DNA of 64,000 bases, taken from Channa striata (lineage: Eukaryota > Chordata > Actinopteri > Anabantiformes > Channidae). The notes under the pieces were generated by a model. That model ran no database searches, was not told the DNA's origin, and saw only the letters and a list, made by a program, of their open reading frames with translations. Position 1 is the first letter of the stretch. Each line of letters opens with the position of its first letter. The stretch is from NCBI GenBank assembly GCA_033026295.1, contig CM065177.1:4829400-4893399 (forward strand). Reading direction: 5' to 3'. The translations under genes were made by a program, and so were the position numbers. Shown in pieces: positions 1 through 12,000 of this stretch.

Positions 1-6
1 TGTTCC
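1..6 (-). CDS. col18a1: probable partial col18a1 collagen exon at window edge
   Basis: On the minus strand TTTTACAG at 14-7 is followed by GGAACA. A Gly codon directly after an acceptor is how nearly every other collagen exon of this gene begins, and phase 0 fits the preceding exon. Only two codons (Gly-Thr) are visible and the polypyrimidine tract is weak, so the call is tentative. Confidence 0.45.
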
Positions 7-3000
7 CTGTAAAATTCAAGAAGAATTAAAAAAGATATACTTTAGTAAAGATCAAATCCCTTTTTCCAGGCTTACACCTGCTTGTAGGGCGGGTGTTTGG
101 CCGCATATTTGTTTCTGTTGGTTGCATATGGTTTGTCTTTAAAGGGAATTGTAAATTTTTTGCTGTCGGTGAAACATAAATCAAACCAAACTCCACTCTG
201 ACTGCAACACATAAAAGACCATGACCCAAGTTTAGCAACGGGACAAATGCAATTGTGAGGCATCTGAAGTGTTTTGCTGTGGTGAGCTCTGCTGCTCAGA
301 TCAAATGTGTTTGAATACTAATGTGGACAGTATTAACCTAATGTCTTAGACAGTCAGCCGATTGCTGCTGCACTGTATCGCTGGTGTCCAGTTATGAAAA
401 TTCCTCTTTTACCTGAGATCCGGGGAAACCATCCAACCCTGGTTGTCCATCTCTTCCAGAAGGACCTTCACTGCCCTTAGGGCCCGGTATTCCAGGCAAC
501 CCAAGTTTACCCTGCAGAGGTACATTCAAGTTACACCAGTCAAAAAACAGAAATATGTGAAAAGAAAGGGACTGTGGGACTGTTATTATCAGTTTGTCAC
601 ATATGAAACTACAGCAATTATCATTCTGTACCTTTACAGATTCTTACTGTAATGTTAAAGGTTTGCATCTGATTCTGATCCCACTGAAAATAAACACCCA
701 CCTCTGTAGCTCTATTCAGGTTTCAGCCAACAACAAAATCGTATGTCAATCTGATTTGAGGGCATTTATATATTTGTTTCTGTAAATATATCAGTCAGTC
801 CGATTACATTACTGTTTTTATGCTCGTGTATTTTTCAACTTAATCCCCAGCTGAATTCTTGATAATTCTTGATAATTCAAGGTCCTTATTTCTTCTTAGT
901 TATTAGTGAAGCCGTAGCTCAAATTTGTCAATGCCAATAATTTTAAAAACAAACTTGCAAAATGACAGCACAGCAGAGTTCTCAGGATAAATCTATTGCC
1001 AAAACCCAAATCTGAACGTTAAATAAACATAAGAAACTTGAAGAGCAAAGGCTAAACACAGAAAAATGAAACGGGGACCTCAAGCTACTGTGTTTCCACT
1101 AATGAAACACTTTGGGGCTTAGTTTTACGATGGCACAAAACACGACCGCAAGGTAAAAGTACAAATAATGTTCACATCAAACAAGTAGAAAAGCAAAGAC
1201 GATGAAGAACGCTTACCGGAGGTCCAGGTATGCCAGGAGGACCCTAAAAAGAAAACACATTTGCTTGTCATTTTCATTGCATTTTCATATTCTTCTTTTT
1301 AATGTTCCTATTGAGAATACTAGAAAGTCAGTTTATTAATAAGGTGGAATAACAATATGCAATTAACAAAACCAAGAGCTTGAATAAAAGCTGCTGATAA
1401 CTGATACATTAAATAATACAAATCTGATCATTTTGTTTATGCAAGTCTCCTGTAATTCACTGTGCAGCACTGTACTGACCTGTCGTCCTTCCGGTCCTCT
1501 GGCACCAGGAAGTCCACCGAAGGAGCCTACACCTGAGCCCTCCATGTCATCCTTCAAACACCACCCAAAGTTTTTAAGGAAACACTTAAAAAACCTGCAG
1601 ATTCTTTTTGATTGAGTTTGACATTAATAATTAATTAAGCCTGATATGAATATTTCATTATGTTTATACAGTAAGATAGCTTGGCCCTGCCCTTATGCAT
1701 ACTGCACTACAGTACAGGATCCTTCATGTTTTGTACTCAGACTGTATTGTACTGTATTGCAGATACACACATCTTCTACCATGACTTCTTACTAGCTTTA
1801 TCCAAAGCCAACGAAGGCAAAACTTACAAATCCAACACGGTAGGTTCGTCCTGGAGGCCCGGGAGGCCCAGGAGGCCCAACTGGTCCAATGGGTCCAGGC
1901 AGACCAGCCAGTCCGTGCTCTCCTGCAGATCCTGGTAAGCCAGGTTCTCCTCGATCTCCCTGTAGGACGAAACAGGAGGAAAGTCAGTGTTTAGGAGAAA
2001 AATAAAAACTTCAATCAAAGGAAATACAAATTCCTCTATAGAACTATCAATAGGTGCATCACGTAGCACTTAGCCTTCAGTAGGTGTTAGTGTGGTTTAA
2101 AAGTACACAGGAGAAACACTCCTGCTCAGTGTTCTGGGACACAATTTGCACATCACCAAATGGTAAATCAAACCACAATCCAGATTATACTAAGTCTAGT
2201 CTGTAGCTACCAATATTTGACAAACATTTGCATCTAGTTAGAAGACACAAATCCCTTATGATGGCTGACGTGTGGGAGCCCAGTTACCTGCAGATGGGAA
2301 GGCTTAGAGGAGTAGGAGGAGGATAAATAGTGAGGCAGCAGATTGGTAAGAAGAGAAAAATAGAACTTGGCTAGAGAAGTAAAAGGAGCAGAAAATGATT
2401 TAGAAATAGTTGAATGAAGATCAACAGTAAGTTACTGAAAGACAAAAATACACACTTCATTTTCAAATCAATTTTGGGGAAGGAATTTGCTTTTACATTT
2501 TTTAGAGAATAAGTTGCACTGTAAAGTAGCTGTGAAAAGAAAAAGATGTGAAGCAGAAAAGAAAGGAAATTAAGGTCATAAAATCATCACCTTTTCTCCA
2601 ACTGCTCCTGGAAGACCCAGTTCACCTGAATCGCCCTATTGTAGGAAAGAGTTCGACAAAATTTGTCAATAAACTGAAATTTTAATTCTCCTCTTGTGTA
2701 AAAAAAAATACATTGAGTACAATGAAATCTGATGACCAGTGTTGAAAAAGATGTAGACTACAGTTCTATGCAGCCTGGAAGCTTGTTTAAAATAAGCCTG
2801 ATAACAGTCTTAACGATGTTTCATTATCCATTAAATCATCTGCTTCTTTACATTTTTGTTTTAGCAAAAATATGTAATTTCAGTTTTCACCAGTTCACTC
2901 ACTGCTTCAGGGATTAAGCTCTAGGGATGCTACACATTTCACTAAGGATGTGGTTGTCTTTAGAAAGAATATAGATGATAAAAGCAGTTTTTTTCATTAG

Positions 3001-6000
3001 GTCATTACCTTCTCTCCCTTGGGACCAGCAGCTCCTGGAAGGCCATCAGTACCAGGTAAACCAGGCAAGCCCTAAGACCAAAAGACGGTGATCAAAGACA
3101 GTGGCTGGGGATTTGACAGACTGTACAACCACTGTAAGCACGATTCAGACAGTGGGTTTAATGCTACTTGCCCAGTAGCACTTGAGTCAAGAAGACAAAC
3201 ACTTACAGGTTTACCAGGCGCCCCTTCCTTTCCTGGCGGTCCAAATGCCCCTGAGCTCAACGCGGTGTCAACTGTAGAAGGAGCAGGAGGACCAGGGGGA
3301 CCAGGTGGACCTGGTGGCCCAGGAAGTCCCTATTACACATAAAACAGTTCACAGTAATGAGGGGTCTCTTTGCAGATCATCTGTAGTCACATAAAGGATG
3401 ATTTCATTGGCTCTGATTTTGACCATCAGGACACAAGCTAATTCATGTTAAGGGAATTAAAACTTTTCCTTACCCGAACAGATTCCAAGTCAGGGAAACC
3501 AGAGCCTTCCATGTCCACAAAAGTCTGATAGACATCCAGTGAGATCACAAACAATTCATGAACACAGGCTGTTGTTGCTGATAAAGGATGTGTCTGGATG
3601 TGACTGAGGATCAACTCACCGATCTGAAACCTGTTCCTGGAGGTCCAGGAGGCCCTGGAGGTCCCCTGGGGCCTGGATGACCCTCTCCACGGTCTCCCTA
3701 TACGAGCAAGTCTTGTTAGGACAAAATCTAGCACAGTGTTCCTACAATAGAGATTTTCTTGTGTGTAAACAAAGTTCTTCTATATTTCTTTACAGTGTTT
3801 TTGTAACTGGGCATCCTACCTTCTCTCCTTTGGGTCCAGGGTCTCCTGGGGTTCCTGGGAAGCCTGGAGGTCCATCAGCACCCTGTGTTATAGAAACAAT
3901 AAAGTTAAAGCCATTGAAGTTGTTGTGAAGTTTACCATAAGTAGCTGTTTAGCTGTTTAGTAATTGTCAGTTGAAAAAAGTTAAGACATTGATGAGTGTA
4001 CTTTATATTGTGCTGGAAAAAATGGACACACAGAAAACACTTACAGTTTTTCCATCCTCACCGGGATCACCCTGCACAATAGAGATAGACAGTTATAAAT
4101 TAGAGACACGCAGCATAAACATTCATTTGGTGACAACCCTTCCCAGTTAAGTATCTAATCCACAGAAAAGTTGAAATGTATTAATTTCAAGTGAACTAAA
4201 TGAATCTGCAGGCTACTAACTGGCTCTCCGTCAGCTCCTGGTTGTCCCTGGGGCCCTGGGGCACCTGGTGGTCCTTGGGGTCCGGGAACCCTGGAAACAA
4301 CTGCATCACTGCCACCAAATGAAAACTCTGTTGCGGGGCCTGGGGGGCCAGGGGCTCCAGGTGGTCCAGGGGGGCCAGGCTCACCCTTCTTTCCTTGGTA
4401 GCCAAATCCTGCATTGCCCTGGAGAATAAGACCCGTCACCGTTAATGGAGGATTGGGTTACATAGAAGAAATTAAAATGTAAACTTCCTGTCTGTTCAAT
4501 GTTTTGTGGAAGCCAACACGTAACTGTTATGTTATAATGAATTTCCAGAAAAGTTCTACTAAATCACCATGATGACAAGCTGTAAAACACATCATGTAGA
4601 TCTATCCTCTGTTTGTACCAAAGCCAGAGATTTAAACCAATGATCCCCAAATCACTCAAAGAAAGAAACTGTAACTTACCTTTGCTCCCGTTTCTCCAGG
4701 TTCCCCCTGATCATTGAAAGAAGATACAGGAAATCAACCAAGGTAAGTTAAAATGAAAGCATGTCACAGGAATACCAGAATACTTCTGTCTAGGGTTTAA
4801 ATTTTTACACATTACAACTTCCTTATTTCATTTTACATTACTTTTTTGGATCGTCATGTCCAGTGCTGCAATGAATCTCTTTTTTTCCAGTTTTTATCCT
4901 TGCGGGGACAAGTATGTTACGTGTATGCCGTTTTACGTCGAAAGAAACCGGTATGCATAAACACTTTACATCCACCCTAATCCAATGAACAGAAAATGTA
5001 GAGTAAAATGTTTTTAAAAAGTTACAGGAAATGGTTTGACACCGTGTTCTTGTATTACTTTACTAATAGTGGCTCCATCTAGTGCTCCTGTGGGACATTT
5101 CACCACAGCCGCCCTTGACCTCGCTCAGGCTTTTACCACCCAGCTCATTGCACATTTTGCTCAGTATTACAACATCCAGGAAGGGCACTGCAGCTCTCAC
5201 AAACATATCACAAATATAACTACACTAATATTTAGAGAGTAAATAAATAATACATTAAAATTATATAGTCCATTTGATAGTTTAACAACACAAAACAAAC
5301 ACAACCACCTGTCATGTCACCTGTATTATACATACAAATTTAAATATTTTATAGACTACAGGATTTGCAATATTTGCAATAATTCTGAAACTAACAAATC
5401 CAGTGTCCAAAAAAAAAAAGAAAAAGAAAATAGAAAAACAGTCACATGAAAAAGAAATAAAGGTGTAAAACTATAATAAGACTGGGCCAAACCTTCTCTC
5501 CACGGATTCCAGCTCGTGTGCTGGAGCCAGTGCCCGACTCTCCCTTAGGCCCAGTTGGACCCCTGTCTCCTTTCTCTCCTCTGTCCCCTCGGTCACCCTT
5601 CTCTCCTTTAGGCCCAGCTGGTCCTGGAAAACAATGACAAAGGACAGAGTCATTAATACCCCCATAAAAAGAGCTTTCAGAAATGACTAACAGTTGGATC
5701 CCATGTCCCAAACAGTAAACAAGAGATTTCAGTCTCCAAAAGAAAACGAGAAAAGAAGAGAAGGAAATGACTTTTTGCCAGATGGAGCAAGAAATCCCCG
5801 ACTACATGGCTGCAGTTTATGGGCCATGCGAAGGTTTTGAGGCGGCAGTTTATTACACCTCCCCACACCCGCATGCACCAGCCTCCTGATATTTATTTTC
5901 GTGGTGACCCCATCCGACCTCTCTGACACTCTTCTAACTGAACGTGTCTGTTTCAGTGGAGATGTATGAAATACAGCCCACTTCTTCAGTTGTGTTGGAA

Positions 6001-9000
6001 TCACTCATCAACACTGCTGACACGGCACAGCAGAACCATGTCCACTGTAGGGAGGCTTCTGCAATATTTCACTTAATTGAAAAATGGATCATGCACCTCA
6101 GAAAGGATACAATAAATAATTGCCATACTGTATATCATAACAGTTGCCTGAGCTAGTGTGCAATACTAGTGATGCTGTACGTCCAATCCAAAAATCAGAC
6201 ACTGCTGCTGTGTTTTTATCCAGAACTACACATTAACACACATAGTTTCACTATAAAGAAATAAAACCGTTCTACCTTTTGTGCTTGTTTGCTTTCTCAT
6301 TCCAGCTCTTACATTTTCTCTCTGGGAAGTTTTTAGTGATTAACGCTGAATTTTCATCCCCTCGTCCGACATACAAACGTGTCTCCCACCCCATTAAAGG
6401 ACGCCTTCACCGATTTTAAACTTGGTTTGTTTGGTTCCAGTTTGGATAGTACTTACATACTGTAAATGAATATCATTAAAAGTCCCTCTGATTTTCTTAT
6501 AGGAAAATATCTCTCCACTTCAAGCTGGAAAACTCCTCCAGATGACATCACTTGGAGGAACCTTCAGTTAAGATTATGTCGTCTTAATGCTCACACTACT
6601 GTAATCATGGTAAACCTGCTTTTCCACAGCTCCTCCAAATGACATGGTCTAAACTTGTTAAGGTGTCTAAACTCTTCCGTGTGATCTACAGTGCCTTGCA
6701 CAAATATCAATTTTTTGCGTTTTCGTGTCTCACAACCTGAAATTGAACCTATTCACCCACTAAAGTCAATACTTTGTAGAGCCATCTTTTGTGACAATCA
6801 CAGTTCCAAGTCGCTTTGGATGTGCCTCTATGAGCATATGTAACTGTGGAAAAATATCACACTATTTCTTTCTAGAGAAACACTGTGGTTTACAGAAATC
6901 AGAGGGAGGCATTAATGCACATTTACAGCCTGAACTGAAGCCATAGAAAACCAGCTGAAAATTGCCAAATTCACCCATTAAGTAGATAAAGTCATGCATT
7001 TTTGTGTTTGTGTGCTTTTGAAATTCACGTGATTGTGCATGTAGAGTTCATGACAGGAAGCAGGTGAAGGTGCTTGTCTCTTGAGCTCTTAAAATCCCCT
7101 TCGACCCACCTGGTGACCCAGGACGGCTGGGTCTTGACTCCAGTGAATCGTGCTGGGAGTCACTTGCTGAACACAAAGCAAACAACAACGACGTTAAACT
7201 GAGTCTCTAGGTGAACCGTAATTTCAGCACAGGGCGTAAACCAGTTAGCTGTAATGTGCAGTATTTTTTTATTATATAATATAAAGTCCAGATACAAGTG
7301 AATACTGACTAATATACTGATCACATGTTGTATTTTTCCTTTAATTATCCAAAAGGAAAATGATTTCTAACATAACTTGCACTAGTTTGTTGCAGAGCGC
7401 AATATGATTTTTTAAAAACGGAAGTACTGTGTAGAGCAATGACGATGAAGCACGTGACAAAACAATGTGATATCTTCCCACTTTGTACTTTTTTGCATGA
7501 ATTAGCAAAGTCAACGTTTTTTAAAAAATAGATTTTTAGGGTTTGGCGTCTAATGTGTCCCGACTAAAACCACCACTACACGGTGCTAAAACACACACTG
7601 TTTAAGGACGTCTTCATACTTACAGTTTCCACTAGCATGTATTTCAAAAACAAATGAAACAGCATAACACACAGCAGAAAGAAATCCAATTTCCAAAGAT
7701 TAGTGGTATGAATTCATTCACTCAGTAAAATGAGGAAAACCGGGTTTACGAGTTGATTCTCCCAGTAGAATTTTTAAAAATAAGCAGCGATATTTAAAAA
7801 CATTTCCAAAAGTGAATGATGTGATGAAGTAAAATAACAAAAAGAAAAGAGATGAGAATGATGTCATTGGATTTCATTAAGTGCGTGGGCTGGAAGAAAC
7901 ACTGCATTGACCCGACGTCCACTAGATGGAGACATGTACCAGTCTGTGCTCTACAACATGTGCCCTCACAAAACACCCGCTCGTTACCACACAGGTGGAA
8001 GAAACCAAGCAAGATTAATACCAAATTTACCATACTGGCAAATATATTATAAATGAAGGAATTATTTGAACAAAGTGAATAACAAGGAAAAGAATTTGTG
8101 ATATGAATAACTCCTCATAATTCGTTATAAATGTATATATATATATGTCCCAATGAATAAACGTTAAAACTTTAAGAAAGTTAATATGGACAAAGTACAG
8201 TTTTTTTTTAACTTTGTAAAATGCAAAGAGCCTGGAAATAAAATCTGCCGTATGGCGTATGAAGATCGAAATAAACAAACAAACAAAGGCAAGTTCAGTT
8301 ACATGCGGCTGTGGAGGTACAGCACCCATTTCTATTTCATTTGTATTTCTTGTAAAATAAAAGTAAAGACATTGTGCTCAATGAGAGGGCAAAGGGTTGA
8401 CATCGTTGTAATGCAGATTTTGACTTTGGTTAAAGGTTTCCATATTTTGAAGTCTAATGAAAAAACAAGGGAAGACTAACAGTTAAAAAGGATTGAATAA
8501 AACAGATCCAAAGGCATCTGTAAAAACATTCATGAAATAGAAAGACACTGAAAAAAAATATTGAATTAGCATATGTCACCTCAGGTGAGTGAGTCCAAGT
8601 GGTCCTGTGTGTGGCTCTGTGTGTTTGTGAGCACGATAACCAATGTGACGAGCATAACTGTATCTGTAAAGGAAGTGTGGAGTGTGCACTAATACTGGAC
8701 GGCATTACAAGAGGAGGTGCTCTCTTCTTATTATACCCTCCAGTACAACTCCACTAACCACTTTGACCTCAGTCATAAACACATATTAGAATTATCACCT
8801 TTGTGAGAGTTCCAATTCATGGCAGAGCTGCTGTATTGTATTGTATTAGAATATACAGGTGTACCTAATAAAGTGGCCAGTGAGTGTGTATCCACATAAA
8901 CTCACCTGTCTCTCTTCCAATCAAAACGTCGTCCCCCCTGGTTAGCGGAGGCTGCTGAATGGGCTCAGAAGCTGGAGGAGACGTCTGCAGGAAAACCATC

Positions 9001-12000
9001 ACAGACACATATTTAAAAACAGCTATGGATGACACAGAGAGCCTGCTCTAGGTTTCATGGTTCTATTCAAATCTGTCAAATATTCCCAACAAAAGGACTC
9101 TTGTTTTTAGCACTACGTTGCCATTCAGCTGCTTGTTTATAGTTTGTGAAGCCAAATAACCAAAAATTGTTTCCCAGATCTGTCTTTTTTTAAACATGAC
9201 TAAAAGCTGAGGAATTTTATTTTTTTTATTTTTTCTGTGGAGGGGATTGTAATTACAGTAATTGCTTTTTGTTTATTAATCACTGTCACCCATCTCATGA
9301 CTGGGCCCTGGGGCACCACGTCCTCCTTCAGTTGAACATTTGTAGGAAACACACCCCCCAGTCTACAACCCTAATCCAGCTGCGTTACCAAGCGTAATAG
9401 TCACACACCTGAGTGAAGTAAGTTCATTTAAAAAAGCTCCATGAGTTTGTTTGTGGATTTGTGTTCATGCTAATGCAGCTACTCCAAAGCCCATATTGAA
9501 TTTGCACAGCTGAGCTAGTACAGGCCCATAAAGGCCCAGGTCTGAGCGAGGCAGAAGGAGCAATTACATTTTGGGGGTGGTGGGGGTCATTTCTGCTCCC
9601 CCCCCCCAAAAAAAAAATAAGAAAAGAAAGGAGAGGGGAAGGAAACAATGCAAATGGCCCCTGTCTGTAGCTCATTCTTTACCGGTGACACACCTCAAGT
9701 TGTCACCTGTGGAATTCAGGAGAGGAGAGGGATGAAGAATGTAGGAGAGGGGGCAGCTGAGGGGGCAGCTGAGGGGGCAAAGTGTTGATAATTAACCAGT
9801 TTCCTCTCTGGGAAACAGCACCGGCTATGCTAAGAATTTGGCCAGGCCATAACTGACTCCTCGAAGTTGATATATGCATTATTATGATGAAGAATACCCT
9901 GCTTGTTCACTCCTTTACCTATCCATCACAGCTGGAGATGATGGATGGGAGGCTCCCATCTTTAGAACATAGTGCTGATGGATTTGAGACACACAACCCC
10001 CTGAATCTAAGAGCAGGCATGCTGCTGCTTTGGCAATCGACATATTCTACCTCCACATGAGCTTTTTTCACTGCATGTCCTATGAAGTTTCAAAGAGGAA
10101 ACATGTTGGAATTTTTGTGGCTGGCCTGAGGAAAACGAGAAAAACAGTCCAGATGTTTATGAAATGCAGTATCCAAGGTTGGACTCTTGCTGTCTGACTA
10201 TTAAAGATGTAAAAAGTAAAGTTTTTTTGGAAAATTGACCATGTTATTGCATCCAGCTTAACCAAGGAAACTCAGCCTTCATTTATTACTGCAATATTCC
10301 ACAGCCCTCGTTACTGCAAACATACCTGCTCAATATTTCTGTTATTTGATGGATATGCAGTAAGTTAAAACCAGTTAGTGCGCAGACAATTGTACACATA
10401 ATTGGCAATTTTCTTTTTATATTAAAATGTGTTTTCCCTCAAAACATAACATAATGTAACTACAGCATTTCCCCCAGACAGCTGATGTGATGGAGAAGAA
10501 TGTTTGGCCAACTCAATATTCAAATTTAGGGGGAATTTTATTCATTCTGTGTTTTGCGGGACTGGGTCAAGAAGGGTTCCAAAGGGAGGCCACTGGCCAG
10601 ACCGGATCACTGTGTTAGAAAGAACAAACTTTAGGGTTAAAAACTGCAGTTTTTATTACTCCATAATGCATAAAGAGGAATAAGAAAAAGAATACTAAAC
10701 AATTTAGCAGCAGGGGCAATCTACACATGCCCTCACCACCTCACCACGCACACGCTTAATTTTTTAAATTATTACTCAATATGACGATTTAAACGCAGTG
10801 TGTTACAGTGTCTGAATAACTTTTGTTGATTTAAAATGTTTTGTTCATGTTTTTGAATCTGTCAAACACGTCACGTATGGAGGGAAAAATATAGCAATAC
10901 ATGAGTTGCATGTACTACTAACAATTTGTCCTATCAGAAACATTTTGTCGTCGGGCTTCACGCTGAAGGGCGACACTCCGACGGCAGCAGTGACATTGTT
11001 GAGGATGACGGACTCGCTCCGCCATCTATCACCGTGAATTCCAGGATGACAAAATGGAAAGTTTCACTCTCCTGCGCTAACTTGTCTTTGCCCAGACTTG
11101 TCTTAATTGCACTGCTTGGACAATTGTGTAGAGTGCAGGTTATATTTTCTATGAACCGACATCCGATGGAAAAACAGCGGCAGGTACAGGCAATAAATCG
11201 CCAGCTGTTGTGTTTTACATTACATTGAACATTACATGATGCTAATAAATGCCTACTGAGAAGATGGGAATGCCCCTTATAAAAACGCACAGAGCTACAA
11301 GGCAGAACGATTAGAGCAGTAATGATGAAGAGAATCTGACTCGAGCTACCGGACCCTGCCCTCCCCGTCTCCCTCCTCAATTTTCTTTCCACCTCGTTCA
11401 CTTCCTGTACAAAGTTGATTGAGAAACCAGTCAGAATAACAAAGCCGGGAGGTGGGTGGGTGTGTGTGGGGGGGGCTCTGACTTGGATCACATTGAGTCC
11501 AAACTGACATCTGGTTTTTCTAACTCTGCACTGTAATTGTGAGGGTGAGTGAATGCACGCACAGGCCTGGCGGTGCAGCGTGGGGGACTGTGCTACTGTT
11601 CACGTTAGCCTGCATGGTTCTCTGTTAAAGGGAGGAAGGTGTGACGGGGTGTTTGTGGAATCTGAGGGGGACAGACAGCAGAGAGAAGGACAAAGGGGCG
11701 AGACAGAGAGTGACAAAAGGACAAATATAGGAATACACAAAGATGTGGCTGAGTTAAAGTTAGGACGACAGTGTATGTCGCATGGTGAATCTGATCGTCG
11801 TTGATTTAGACCTTCGTCCAGGTGATAAGTCTCACAGCACACGGGCCTCACCTCACACCAGGTGAATCCTTGCGCAGTATATTTTGAATTACTGCACAAA
11901 AACTGGTCAACTCCTCTTACTGCCATCAGCAAAATCAAATATCATCTAGATTCAACATGACTGAATTCATAACTATAAACCTTTACAAGGGACACATTTA

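Larger units (their letters stand above)
5624..7109 (-). other. col18a1 intron with two repeat relics
   Basis: About 1.5 kb non-coding. It holds the dispersed repeat copy at 6393-6572 and a decayed Tc1-like end at 6688-6845, both listed separately. The rest is unremarkable. Confidence 0.8.
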
